64,000 nucleotides of DNA. Origin: Acrocarpospora macrocephala (GTDB lineage Bacteria; Actinomycetota; Actinomycetes; Streptosporangiales; Streptosporangiaceae). The position numbers and the translations under genes are program-made. The notes beneath the pieces are model-generated. The model searched no databases. It had not been told where the DNA came from and saw only the letters and a list, made by a program, of their open reading frames with translations. The stretch is taken from the NCBI RefSeq assembly GCF_009687865.1, contig NZ_BLAE01000017.1, positions 1-64,000 of the forward strand. Direction: 5' to 3'. Positions 1 through 7,955 of this stretch are shown in pieces (the stretch's first letter is position 1; the number at the start of each line of letters is the position of its first letter).

Positions 1-290
1 AGGTGCTCGTGCATGACATCGTCTTTGCGTATCCCCTTGGCCAGGTGGGTCATGGGGATGGCGTGCTGGCGGGCAAAGGCGTGGATGGCCTGCTCGAAGC
101 GTTCGCTGACCTGGCCAAGCGGAGCGGTGGAGGCGATGGGCAGACCGAGCTGGTGGTGGATGTAGCCGACCAGCGCTCGCGGATGTTGGAGCAGCGGCTG
201 GTAGACGTTGAGGAACATCCGGTCGATCGACTCGATCTCGAGGGCCACATGCTCGGTCAGGACATCGGCGACGGTTCGGGGTAGCGTCAT
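1..290 (-). CDS. N-terminal part of a hypothetical actinobacterial protein (cut by the window edge)
   Basis: The reverse strand is open from an ATG at 288-290 to the left edge, giving about 96 residues with good G/C third positions. The protein begins MTLPRTVADVLTEHV and reaches GIRKDDVMHEHL at the edge. From memory, the pattern of an IDRMFLN-like segment, then IAST, then KDDVMHEHL is typical of the N-terminus of a widespread actinobacterial protein of several hundred residues that databases call hypothetical. No catalytic motif can be judged from this part. The opposite strand is also open here, but its codon pattern is poorer. Function unknown. Confidence 0.6.
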   Translation of the reverse strand, partial: MTLPRTVADVLTEHVALEIESIDRMFLNVYQPLLQHPRALVGYIHHQLGLPIASTAPLGQVSERFEQAIHAFARQHAIPMTHLAKGIRKDDVMHEH

Positions 291-514
291 GACAAGCTCC
301 GGTCGGATGTCGGCCCGAGTCGGCCGGCCACTGCCAGCAGGCGGTCAATAACGGGACACACACAGTGTCACCGTCTCCTCCGGCCGGAGCCCTTTCATCT
401 ACCCCAGCCGTCACACATGGCTTGTCGGGCTGGGGCGAAGCCCCGTTAGAGCTTGCTGAAAGGGTGGGTTCAACCGGGGGGCGAGTGGCTCGGTTGGGTT
501 GGGAGTGGGGAGGG
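291..514. other. Intergenic stretch with a small hairpin
   Basis: About 220 bases without a convincing gene. It holds a GGGGC-GAA-GCCCC hairpin (432-444) just past the 3' end of the leftward MbtH-like gene, which could serve as its terminator although no T-tract follows. The part near 290-360 should carry the promoter of the leftward edge gene; no clear -35/-10 pair was picked. Confidence 0.3.
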
Positions 515-679
515 TCACACGATCGTGCCGTGGACGCCCCAGACTTCGGCGATATGGGTGAGGTGTTCCTGGTGGACGCCGTCGACGCCGGTCGCCCGCC
601 ATCCTTCGGGAGGGTCGGAGTCGGCGGGCCACAGGGCGTACAGTCCTTCGCCGCTGATGATGACCTTGAAGGTGGCCAC
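515..679 (-). CDS. MbtH-like small protein, orphan
   Basis: A 54-residue protein with the MbtH fold pattern: a first strand FKVIISGEG, the LYALWP block (family: YSLWP), PEGW, and a C-terminal helix around HLTHIAEVW. MbtH proteins are cofactors of NRPS adenylation domains. Two family features are weak: the usual Cys-Leu before the last helix is His-Leu here, and the WTDMRPxSLR tail is replaced by WGVHGTIV. A GGGAGG ribosome site 5 bases upstream favours the GTG at 679; another GTG lies at 685. No NRPS gene is nearby. The gene diverges from the ROK regulator, with a palindromic operator directly upstream, which is odd for an MbtH gene. Confidence 0.6.
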   Translation of the reverse strand: MATFKVIISGEGLYALWPADSDPPEGWRATGVDGVHQEHLTHIAEVWGVHGTIV

Positions 680-696
680 AGTCACCTCCCTATCCT

Positions 697-708
697 GAGA
701 GCGCTCTC
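697..708. promoter_or_regulatory. Palindromic operator GAGAGCGCTCTC, copy 1
   Basis: Perfect 12-bp palindrome 17 bp upstream of the MbtH-like start. The same 12 bases recur at 1912-1923. The core resembles CebR/CelR-type LacI operators (GGGAGCGCTCCC) of actinomycetes, which control beta-glucan use. A degenerate half copy (GAGAGTGCTC) follows at 713-722. Confidence 0.6.
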
Positions 709-727
709 TACTGAGAGTGCTCGTATT

Positions 728-761
728 TTCCGAACCCGTCAAGGGGTGTAGGTTCGGAACC
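728..761. promoter_or_regulatory. Inverted repeat in the ROK gene promoter, possible autoregulatory site
   Basis: TTCCGAACC (728-736) pairs with GGTTCGGAA (751-759). The right arm is itself a near palindrome, GGTTC-G-GAACC (751-761), ending 19 bp before the ROK start codon. The position suits an autoregulatory operator or the site of a repressor that blocks transcription start. Confidence 0.45.
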
Positions 762-780
762 TGAACATGGGAGATCGTTT

Positions 781-1926
781 ATGGCGAACTCGTTGTCCGC
801 GCTCCGGGAGTCCAACCGGCGCATGGTCACCGAAGCGGTAAGAAGAGCGGGCTCACTCACCCAGGCCCAGCTCGCCCGAACTACCGGCCTCTCTCCCGCC
901 ACCGTCTCCACCATCGTCCGGGAACTCCGCGACCTGGGCATTCTCGCGATCACCTCAGGTGGCGGCCGCCGCAACGCGGTCACGCTGGCCCCCGAGACCG
1001 GCCTTCTGGTAGGTATCGACTTCGGCCACTCCCACCTGCGCGTCGCGATCGGCGAGGCCACCCGCCAGATCCTGGCGGAACGCGCTATTCCGATCGACGT
1101 GGACGCCAGCGCCGCCGAGGGCCTGCTCGCGGCAGAACTGCTGGTAGACGAACTCCTGGAGACCCTGGGAGCCGAGCGTGTCGAGATCTTGGGAGTGGGA
1201 CTCGGTGTTCCGGGTCCGATCGATCCGCTCACCGGCATCCTCGGGTCGAGCACGATACTGCCTGGGTGGGTGGGCATCAATCCGGCCCTCGCGATGGGCG
1301 AACGCCTGGGCCTGGCCGTACACGTGGACAATGACGCGAACCTGGGCGCGCTGGCCGAGGCGACCTGGGGGGCCGCGCGGGGGCGGCAGGACGTCACGTA
1401 CCTGAAGATCGCCTCGGGGGTGGGTGCGAGCATCATCATCGACGGGCGTGTGTATCGCGGCGCGAGTGGCGCCGCGGGGGAGCTCGGGCACATCACGATC
1501 GATGAGAACGGCCGGCTGTGCCGGTGCGGGAATCGCGGGTGCCTGGAGACGCTGGCGGGTGGGCTTTATCTGACTGAGCTGGTCAGAGCCACCCACGGCC
1601 CGGGTGTCACGGTGCCCCGGCTGGTCGAGCTGGCCGCCGCGGGCGATGTCGGCTGCCGCCGGGTGATCGGTGACGCGGGCCGCCATCTGGGCGTCGCCGT
1701 GGCCAGTCTCTGCAACATTCTCAACCCCGGTCTGGTCGTGGTCGGCGGTGCTCTCGCCGAGGCGGGGGCGCTCCTCATCGACCCGATCCTGGAGGTCGTC
1801 CGCCGCCTCGCGATCCCCAGCGCCGCGGCCGTCCTCACCGTGGTTCCCGGCGTTCTGGGCGAGCGCGCCGGCGTGCTCGGCGCACTCGCCAGTGTTCAAG
1901 TCTCGAACATTGAGAGCGCTCTCTAA
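781..1926 (+). CDS. ROK-family transcriptional regulator
   Basis: A 381-residue cytosolic regulator. Residues about 10-60 form a winged helix-turn-helix (SLTQAQLARTTGLSPATVS). The rest is a ROK sugar-kinase-like domain with a phosphate-binding GIDFGHSH segment, the DNDANLGALAE motif, and the zinc knuckle C247-x-C249-x4-C254 followed by LET, as in NagC/Mlc and XylR-type ROK repressors. Length is normal. The ATG at 781 has GGGAGA upstream. Its 3' end carries the second GAGAGCGCTCTC box and is followed by a beta-1,3-glucanase gene, so a role in glucan utilisation is likely. The effector cannot be told. Whether this protein or an outside LacI regulator reads the GAGAGCGCTCTC boxes is open. Confidence 0.9.
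   Translation: MANSLSALRESNRRMVTEAVRRAGSLTQAQLARTTGLSPATVSTIVRELRDLGILAITSGGGRRNAVTLAPETGLLVGIDFGHSHLRVAIGEATRQILAERAIPIDVDASAAEGLLAAELLVDELLETLGAERVEILGVGLGVPGPIDPLTGILGSSTILPGWVGINPALAMGERLGLAVHVDNDANLGALAEATWGAARGRQDVTYLKIASGVGASIIIDGRVYRGASGAAGELGHITIDENGRLCRCGNRGCLETLAGGLYLTELVRATHGPGVTVPRLVELAAAGDVGCRRVIGDAGRHLGVAVASLCNILNPGLVVVGGALAEAGALLIDPILEVVRRLAIPSAAAVLTVVPGVLGERAGVLGALASVQVSNIESAL
1912..1923. promoter_or_regulatory. Palindromic operator GAGAGCGCTCTC, copy 2
   Basis: Identical to 697-708. It overlaps the last codons of the ROK gene (Glu-Ser-Ala-Leu) and lies 110 bp upstream of the glucanase start, where an operator for that gene is expected. It therefore links the glucanase with the divergent MbtH/ROK promoter region. 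Confidence 0.6.
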
Positions 1927-2033
1927 CTTCTCACTTCTGGGCCTTGACCCTCGTTGGACTAAGGCGCAAAGTATCCTCAATCGCCCATCAGCGCTGCGGT
2001 GACTGCGGTATCCCCTCACCCGAGAGGTTCCTC

Positions 2034-3437
2034 ATGCAATCCGTACGACTTAGAAAACGCTCTCTGCTGGCGTGGCTGACAGCTGTTCTCCTCCCCGTGA
2101 GCCTGCTCAACGCCATGACCGCCAACGCCGCCGTCCCGGCGACCCCCTCCGGCTGGAGCCTGGTCTGGTCCGACGACTTCAACGGCAGCGCGGGCTCGCT
2201 GCCCTCCTCGACCAACTGGCAGATCGACACCGGCCACTCCTACCCAGGCGGCCCCGGCAACTGGGGCACCGGAGAGATCCAGAACTACACCGCGAACTCC
2301 GCCAACGTCAGCCTGGACGGTGCCGGCAACCTCCGGATCACCCCCATCGGCAGCGGTCAGAACTGGACCTCCGCCCGCATCGAGACCCGCAGATCCGACT
2401 TCAAGCCCGCCGCCGGGCGAATCCTCCGGATCGAGGGCCGCATCCAGATGCCCAACGTCACCGGAAACGCGGCTCTCGGCTACTGGCCGGCCTTCTGGGC
2501 CCTGGGCGCGCCGTACCGGGGGAATTACTGGAACTGGCCCGCCATCGGCGAGTTCGACATCATGGAGAACGTTAACGGCCTCAACTCGGTCTGGGGCGTT
2601 CTGCACTGCGGTGTCAGCGCTGGCGGCCCGTGCAACGAGACCACCGGCCTCGGGAGCAGCCGCGCCTGTCCCGGCTCTTCCTGCCAGTCGGCCTTCCACA
2701 CGTACCGCTTCGAATGGGACCGCTCGGTCAACCCCAACCAATTGCGCTGGTACGTGGACGGCCAGCAGTACCACAGCGTCAGCCAGGCCCAGCTCGACGC
2801 CACGACGTGGAATAACATGACCAGCCACGCCGGATATTTCATCCTTTTGAACGTGGCCATCGGCGGCGCCTTCCCGAACGCTCTCGCCGGGTTCGGCACT
2901 CCCACCGCCGCTACCGTCTCCGGCCGCCCCATGGTCGTCGACTACGTCGCCGTCTGGCAGAGCGGCACCGGCACCACCCCGCCGCCGAGCTCCCCGTCGC
3001 CTTCGCCGCCTCCCGGCGGTGGCGTGGACGCGCGCTCGACCATCCAGGCGGAGGCGTACCAGGCGCAACAGGGCACCATCCGCGAAACCACCACCGACTC
3101 CGGCGGCGGCCAGAACGTCGGCGCCATCGCCAACGGCGACTGGCTCCGCTTCGACGGCGTCAACTTCGGCGGGGCCGCCGCGACCCAATTCCGGGCCCGC
3201 GTCGCCTCAGGCGCGGCCGGCGGCGTCAGCGGCCTCGTCCAGGTCCGCCTCGACAGCCTCACCGGCCCGGTGATCGGCGACTTCGCCCTCGCCAACACCG
3301 GCGGCTGGCAAAGCTGGCGCACCATCCCCGCCAACATCGCCCCCGTAACCGGCACCCACACCGTCTATCTCACCTTCAGCAGCGGCCAGCCCGCCGACTT
3401 CGTCAACGTCAACTGGTTCACGTTCTCCACAACGTGA
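2034..3437 (+). CDS. Secreted GH16 endo-beta-1,3-glucanase (laminarinase) with C-terminal CBM6
   Basis: A 467-residue exported enzyme. Residues 1 to about 34 are a Sec signal peptide with a basic start, a hydrophobic core and an A-N-A-A cleavage region. The GH16 domain (about 40-305) holds the catalytic signature E173-F-D-I-M-E178, where the first Glu is the nucleophile and the last the acid/base. A Pro/Ser/Gly linker (about 312-330) leads to a CBM6 domain (about 335-467) with the Q-A-E-A-Y start and N-G-D-W-L-R-F typical of glucan-binding CBM6. The ATG at 2034 is chosen because GAGAGG precedes it and the signal peptide starts there; in-frame codons further upstream lack this. The likely substrate is laminarin or fungal wall glucan. 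It sits downstream of the ROK regulator and operator copy 2. Confidence 0.93.
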   Translation: MQSVRLRKRSLLAWLTAVLLPVSLLNAMTANAAVPATPSGWSLVWSDDFNGSAGSLPSSTNWQIDTGHSYPGGPGNWGTGEIQNYTANSANVSLDGAGNLRITPIGSGQNWTSARIETRRSDFKPAAGRILRIEGRIQMPNVTGNAALGYWPAFWALGAPYRGNYWNWPAIGEFDIMENVNGLNSVWGVLHCGVSAGGPCNETTGLGSSRACPGSSCQSAFHTYRFEWDRSVNPNQLRWYVDGQQYHSVSQAQLDATTWNNMTSHAGYFILLNVAIGGAFPNALAGFGTPTAATVSGRPMVVDYVAVWQSGTGTTPPPSSPSPSPPPGGGVDARSTIQAEAYQAQQGTIRETTTDSGGGQNVGAIANGDWLRFDGVNFGGAAATQFRARVASGAAGGVSGLVQVRLDSLTGPVIGDFALANTGGWQSWRTIPANIAPVTGTHTVYLTFSSGQPADFVNVNWFTFSTT

Positions 3438-3446
3438 GCCCATGGC

Positions 3447-3487
3447 GGCCCGCGGGCTTGGACACGACCGTGTCCGGCCTGCGGGCC
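3447..3487. terminator. Bidirectional hairpin between convergent genes
   Basis: Outer arms GGCCCGC (3447-3453) and GCGGGCC (3481-3487) enclose an inner perfect stem GGACACG-AC-CGTGTCC (3460-3475). It occupies the gap between the glucanase and the convergent hypothetical gene. No T-tract, as is usual in high-GC actinomycetes. Confidence 0.6.
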
Positions 3488-3488
3488 A

Positions 3489-4052
3489 TCACGCCTCGGC
3501 GGACCACTGATGTTCTCCGAGGAACGACCGATCTCCCGTGGCGTACGCCAGGAAACACGCCCGAACCTCGGTCAGATCATCCAGCCGGGTGGCCCGGATG
3601 ACCCCGCCCTCCTTGAACTCCAGCTCGTAATCCCCGGCTGAACCCGGAGAGACCTGCATGAAGTGCCGCCCATAAACGACAAGCGCCACAAACGGGTTCT
3701 GTACTGACATAGTCCCCAGCACGTCATGAATCAGGCCCAGATCGGGATCGGTCACCACCATCCCGTCCCCCGAGTGAAGCTGAATCCCCGTATAAGCTCC
3801 CAGCGGCTCCCGATTGTGCACAAGATCCCGCTGCGGGTCATAGCAGACAAGACCTTCATCCCGCGCGAACGCGAACACCGCGTTGGACACCTCATCCACC
3901 CGATCCGCCGCAATCCGGATCAGCCCACCACTGACGTCCTCATCGGGAAACCGCTCCTTGAGCATCGACCCTTCGGCATGCGAATACCGCTCCCGCGCCA
4001 CCGCCCGCCCGATCGGCTCACTCTCCCGCCACACCGCCAGCACAAAACTCAT
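3489..4052 (-). CDS. Hypothetical protein, possible partner of the adjacent response regulator
   Basis: A 187-residue soluble protein starting MSFVLAVWRE; an ATG 24 bases earlier is also possible. It has no signal peptide or membrane segment. It is mixed alpha/beta and acidic, with no motif I recognise. It lies 34 bp downstream of the single-domain response regulator on the same strand, so the two probably share a transcript. Codon use matches its neighbours. Function unknown. Confidence 0.75.
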   Translation of the reverse strand: MSFVLAVWRESEPIGRAVARERYSHAEGSMLKERFPDEDVSGGLIRIAADRVDEVSNAVFAFARDEGLVCYDPQRDLVHNREPLGAYTGIQLHSGDGMVVTDPDLGLIHDVLGTMSVQNPFVALVVYGRHFMQVSPGSAGDYELEFKEGGVIRATRLDDLTEVRACFLAYATGDRSFLGEHQWSAEA

Positions 4053-4086
4053 GCCTCCGACGATAGTTGCGCCCACGGCCAGAGCC

Positions 4087-4485
4087 TCACGCCCCCGACG
4101 ACTGGCGGGCCTCCGTGGCCAGATCGCGTACGACCTGAATCAGCTCGGCCGGATCGAACGGCTTCGTCAGGTACGCATCGACCCCGATGCCCAACCCCCG
4201 CCGCTTGTCGTCCTCCTGCGCCCGAGCGGTGATCAGCACGACCTTGATGTGCGTGGTCAGCACATCCCCCCGCAACTTGGTCGCCGTCTCCCACCCATCC
4301 ATCCGCGGCATCATCACATCCAGCGTGATGACATCCGGATCCACCTCCCGCACCCGATCAAGACAATCCTGCCCATCGGACGCCGTGTACACATCGAAGC
4401 CCTCCAAGGTCAGATTGACCGCGATGAGCTGCCGAATGACCTCATCGTCATCCACTACGAGTACGCGCCCCAGAACCTCACCCAC
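4087..4485 (-). CDS. Single-domain (CheY-like) response regulator
   Basis: About 132 residues, essentially only a receiver domain: acidic pocket VVDDDE near the N-terminus, phospho-acceptor Asp in VITLDVMMPRMDG, switch Thr in VLITARA, and Lys in YLTKPFDPAEL. There is no output domain, so it would act by phosphorylation-dependent protein contacts. The start is uncertain: a GTG at 4485 is taken, and the reading frame extends to an ATG at 4518. No histidine kinase is adjacent. It is divergent from the tRNA gene. Confidence 0.85.
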   Translation of the reverse strand: MGEVLGRVLVVDDDEVIRQLIAVNLTLEGFDVYTASDGQDCLDRVREVDPDVITLDVMMPRMDGWETATKLRGDVLTTHIKVVLITARAQEDDKRRGLGIGVDAYLTKPFDPAELIQVVRDLATEARQSSGA

Positions 4486-4616
4486 GGCCGCGAGGCTAAC
4501 CCCTCCCAGGGGTACCACGCGCGCTTTTCACCGTATGTGTACGCCCCGACCGCAACACCCTCAACAATCATGGTGACGAGCGCCCCCAGACTGCTGGTAA
4601 TCTAGCTACACGTTGA

Positions 4617-4688
4617 GCCCCCTTAGCTCAGGGGATAGAGCACCGGCCTCCGGAGCCGGGAGCGCAAGTTCGAATCTTGCAGGGGGCA
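4617..4688 (+). tRNA. tRNA-Arg (anticodon CCG)
   Basis: A 72-nt cloverleaf. The acceptor stem GCCCCCT pairs with AGGGGGC (4681-4687), with A4688 as discriminator. The D-arm contains AGCTCAGGGGATAGAGC. The anticodon stem CCGGC/GCCGG encloses loop CTCCGGA, giving anticodon CCG for codon CGG. The T-arm is GCAAG-TTCGAAT-CTTGC. CCA is not encoded. The decayed integrase beginning about 120 bp away marks this tRNA as a former phage/ICE attachment site. Confidence 0.95.
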
Positions 4689-4693
4689 CATTC

Positions 4694-4728
4694 AAGAGCC
4701 AGCTCAGATCTTGTCTGAGCTGGCTCTT
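4694..4728 (+). terminator. Strong hairpin terminator behind tRNA-Arg
   Basis: A 15-bp perfect stem, AAGAGCCAGCTCAGA (4694-4708) with its complement at 4714-4728, around a 5-nt loop. It begins 6 nt after the tRNA and ends in CTCTTTG. It lies between the tRNA and the integrase relic. Confidence 0.75.
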
Positions 4729-4807
4729 TGGGTGTCCGGTCACGTTCGTGGTCTTGCCACTCTGCGACACCAGATGACGGGTCGCGCGATCCATACGCGA
4801 TCCATGA

Positions 4808-5948
4808 TCACGCTCCATCCTCGCGGGCCCGGTTCATCCGCTCGATCCAGACCTCGTCGTAGCCGGACCATGCAGCGGTGGTAGATCCGCTGCAGGACTT
4901 CGACGCTGTGACCCGCCCACTGCGCGACCTGAGCCGCCGGGACGCCGGCCGACAGCCTCCAGGTCACTCCTGCGTGCCGCAAGTCGTACGGCGTCCACAT
5001 CAGCGGCGCCGTGGCCTGATCGGGGAAAAGCGAACGCTGCCGGACCTTCTTCCAGAGCTTTCCATACGTAGATTGTCGGTACGGGCCGACCGCTCTCGGA
5101 CCGGAATAGCCGGCCATCAGGCGCCACGCCGAATCGCTGGATGTGCTCACGCAGAAGCGTGACGAGTTCGGGTGGAATCGGGACGGGGCGGACGGTCTTC
5201 TTCGAGCGGCCCTTCAAGCCACGCTCGTCATGAAGGTCACCACTGTCGGTGAAGTCCTTGCCGGCCTCTGGTGAAGATGCTTCCAGGATGAGCTTGCCCA
5301 TCCGGTTCGGGGAGATGGCAGTCGGGTTTCCGCAGTCGGCTGGCCTCGCCAGGGCGCATCATCGCGTAGTACAGACACCTGAAGAAGGCCACGAACGTGG
5401 CCCCTGACGTCGTCCGACACGTCCGCAGGCGGCCAACGCGGCGGCGACCTGCTCCGGGTTGCCGACCACCCGAGGATCGACCGCGGCATCGACTTCCTCG
5501 ACGCGCAGGCGTCCAGCGCCTTCCCGGCCACCTTCGGCTCGTCCAGGCTGCTGATCGGAACCGACGCCTTGCGCAGTCATCTCAGAGTCGTGGCCACCGG
5601 CTCAGGCTGGTCAACGTCCTTTCGGGATGGCAGGAACGCCCAGCGCAGCGCGTCTCGTAACTGTTCGGTGCCTGGGGCTCCGCGCGTCTCACGGACCAGG
5701 GCACACGTAACCGCGATCATGCCCTCTAAAGTCGAGCGCCGGGAGTTGGCGGCGATCTTCGACCATTTGTTGTCCATGTAGTCGCTGGCGTGCTCAAACC
5801 ATGTGATCGTCTGCGCTTCTCGGTGGATCGAGTCCGGTAGCCCGGTCTCGGTGTCGAACGCTTCGCCCTTGCAGGCCGCAGTGATGAGCTGTGCCTGGAA
5901 GGAGTCCGCCAGCGCATACGTGAGATACGACTGGGACGGGCGGTCCAC
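4808..5948 (-). pseudogene. Decayed tyrosine-type site-specific integrase
   Basis: Pieces of one phage/ICE integrase appear in order on the minus strand but in different frames. An N-terminal segment (5577-5948) has YALADSFQAQLITAACKGEAF-like and WFEHASDYMDNKW-like core-binding sequence. A middle part near 5330-5410 reads ATFVAFFRCLYYAMMRPGEA when frames are joined. The catalytic domain continues at 4834-5300 (KGRSKKTVRPVPIP, GRLFRSESG) and, in another frame, near 4860-5010 with TPYDLRHAGVTW, QWAGHS and the tyrosine in RIYHRC. A last shift after RIYHRCM restores YDEVWIERMNRAREDGA and a stop at 4808. At least four frame changes are needed, so the gene is dead. It abuts tRNA-Arg, as in AICE/phage insertions. 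Beyond 5948 (to 6236) nothing further is recognisable. Confidence 0.85.
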
Positions 5949-6236
5949 GCAGCTAACGAAGCGCTACGCGAGAGGATCTGAGCTCGTCCAACGATCCGGA
6001 AGAAGCTGCCGATCGCCTCATGGTTCACGCTGGCGTGGCCCGCGATCACCGCCGCCATGCGGCAGGAAGTTCCCTGAGCTGGTCGGCCCGGCGCCGGCTA
6101 TAGGGCATGCGCTGGGCCGATCTTCACCGGCCACGATCGCGACGGTTACATTCACAGGGCCCCTATGGGTTGGCCAGCCCTCCCACCGGATCGGCTCCGC
6201 TGCCTATTGGTGTACAGGTGCTCTATTCTGTCCGGC

Positions 6237-6464
6237 ATGGCCTTCATCGAGGAGCGCATCGACACGGTCGAGACCGACATCGCCGAGATCAAAGACCGTC
6301 TCGGCAACATCGAGACCTCGGTCGGCCTATTGCAGAACTCCATGGCGAACCTGGAGGAAACGCAGGCGTTGATGCGTGACGACGTCGCCGACCTGAAAGC
6401 CGGGCAGATGGAGATCCGCGACCTACTCGCCCGCGTCGTCGCCCGCCTGGAAGGCGTGCAATAG
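6237..6464 (+). CDS. Small coiled-coil protein
   Basis: A 75-residue protein from the ATG at 6237 (MAFIEERIDTVETDIAEIKD). Nearly the whole length is heptad-patterned: I/L/V every 3-4 residues between charged positions, through RLGNIETSVGLLQNSMANLEE to LLARVVARLEGVQ. This predicts one long amphipathic, probably oligomeric coiled coil. No signal peptide. Similar small coiled-coil proteins are common in actinomycetes and on their mobile elements. Its place beside the integrase relic suggests it may be element cargo. Function unknown. Confidence 0.65.
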   Translation: MAFIEERIDTVETDIAEIKDRLGNIETSVGLLQNSMANLEETQALMRDDVADLKAGQMEIRDLLARVVARLEGVQ

Positions 6465-6861
6465 GGGAGAGCCCGGTGCGCCCCTGGTCGGGGGGTCACG
6501 CCTCACTTCCCTACGGGGTTGAGAACCACTCCTCCGGCCGGGCATCGGCGCGGCCGTGCGGCTCGCGCCGCCGCCCTGCATGAGCGCGGCCACCTGGTCA
6601 GCAGTGAACGTGGCGACGTGGCCCTGGAGAGCACAGCCCTCGGTGCGCGCTTGCTCATGGTGAAGCCGTACCCGCAATCGGATCTCTGTTCCTGGCGGGT
6701 AAGCCAGCTTTGCCCACTATCTTGCTCCGTGTTCCGTTCCGTCCAGGGCTCACCGATACGTCCGGGACGAAAGCCGCCGACGCCCGGCTCGGCCTGTCAC
6801 CAGAGCTCATCACACCAGTCAAGAGGATCGTGTAACTTCTGATCGTTTTTAGAGGGCTGAT
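6465..6861. other. Gene-poor stretch, probably element remnant
   Basis: About 400 bases in which no reading frame shows convincing codon bias. A leftward frame around 6540-6677 reads GHVATFTADQVAALMQ, which could be a scrap of a small protein, but it lacks a credible start and its C-terminal part looks random. No tRNA, hairpin terminator or attachment repeat was found. Confidence 0.4.
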
Positions 6862-7761
6862 CTAGCGGCGTAGGAGCAATGCCTGTACGGCGATGCCGAC
6901 CGGCTCTCCGGGATCAGTCACCGGCCGCGCGACGAGTCTGGCCGTGCGGCCATCGGAGAGTGGTATCTCCGCCACAGCCGCCCGGCCCTGCGCGACCATG
7001 TTCACGGCGGCGTCTTCCAGGGCGAGCCGATCGTGGCGGCACAGGTCCCGGAGCGCGGAGCGCGACGCGGCGATTGCCGCTCTGGTCCCCGGTGCCCCGA
7101 GGTACCTCCTCATCAGGGCCTGCTCGCGTTCTGTGCTCAGTTCGAACAGCCTTTGCTCGACGGCGCGCGCCGCTCGCCGGGCGGCGGCCATCATCTCCGC
7201 GTTCGCCCTCTCGCGCGGGGCGCCGACGCACACGACCCCTTCCACGTGCCCGCTGAGAGGATGGCGCACCGGTTCGCCTACAGCGGTGAAGTCGCGCAGC
7301 TTTTCTGAGAAGTGCTCGTTGCCCGAGATCTGGCAGGTTCGCCGTTCCAGCAGCGTGGAGCCGACGGCGTTGGTGCCGATTTCCGACTCGGCGCAGCTGA
7401 AGCCGGGAACGGCGCAGACCCTGTCCAAGGCTCTGTGCAGTGAGGTCTCACCCACGACACGCAGAAGGTGCATTCCGGACGATTCGCTCAGGAATACACT
7501 CGTCGAGGTCCCGGCGACGCTGGTCCGCAGCCGGTCGAATACGGGCCGGGCTGCGCGCACCAGGATGTTGTCGTAGTCCACATCCTCGAGCAGGCGCGGC
7601 TGGAAGGTGGCGGGGGTGAGCCCGGCGGTCTGACAACGCTGCCACGAGTGCAGGATCGGAGCACGCACTTCCTGTCCCGTGAGCCGTCCGCTCAGGAACC
7701 TCTCCACGATCTCGCCCGCGGGTCCTCCCCCATCATCCCAGGTATCTGCACTCCAGCTCAC
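6862..7761 (-). CDS. GAF-domain sensor protein, AcoR-like N-terminal region without output domain
   Basis: A 299-residue soluble protein. The N-terminal segment with RAPILHSWQRCQTAGLTP is the hallmark of AcoR/DhaR-type activators (acetoin and glycerol metabolism). A GAF domain follows (about 75-190), with conserved SEIGTNAVGSTLLE and a GEPVRHPLSGHVEGVV segment. After about residue 215 there is only a PAS-like tail. The AAA+ domain and Fis-type HTH of AcoR are absent, so it is either a sensor acting through another protein or a C-terminally shortened regulator. The upstream region is unusually AT-rich and carries two palindromes. Confidence 0.75.
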   Translation of the reverse strand: MSWSADTWDDGGGPAGEIVERFLSGRLTGQEVRAPILHSWQRCQTAGLTPATFQPRLLEDVDYDNILVRAARPVFDRLRTSVAGTSTSVFLSESSGMHLLRVVGETSLHRALDRVCAVPGFSCAESEIGTNAVGSTLLERRTCQISGNEHFSEKLRDFTAVGEPVRHPLSGHVEGVVCVGAPRERANAEMMAAARRAARAVEQRLFELSTEREQALMRRYLGAPGTRAAIAASRSALRDLCRHDRLALEDAAVNMVAQGRAAVAEIPLSDGRTARLVARPVTDPGEPVGIAVQALLLRR

Positions 7762-7809
7762 TTGGTGTTTGCTCCTTGCCGCAGGTCACAGGTGGCACTT
7801 TGAGCACGA

Positions 7810-7905
7810 TGACCTCATATTATTTCCATCTGGAAATCCCAAGCATAATTGACCCAATTTGTTTATCGATAAATCGCCAAGATATTGGATAAATTCGAAA
7901 GAGGC
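7810..7905. promoter_or_regulatory. AT-rich island with two palindromes upstream of the GAF gene
   Basis: About 95 bp far richer in A/T than its surroundings. It holds ATTTCCA-TC-TGGAAAT (7822-7837) and TTTATCGATAAA (7862-7873), both perfect palindromes, 60-115 bp upstream of the leftward GAF gene. The position suits operators or a promoter. It also separates that gene from the truncated glycosidase, so it may mark a recombination boundary. Confidence 0.45.
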
Positions 7906-7955
7906 AGACTGCGGGCCACGTCGCAGCACTCCGCTCTACGCCGCCTGCGGACCGA

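Noticed and set aside
20-284. Rightward open frame at the left edge
   Set aside because: The leftward frame here reads as a known type of N-terminus ending in KDDVMHEHL at the edge; the rightward one is its shadow.
6423-6677. An 84-codon leftward frame in the element remnant
   Set aside because: Only a short stretch looks protein-like; it overlaps the coiled-coil gene end and has weak codon bias.
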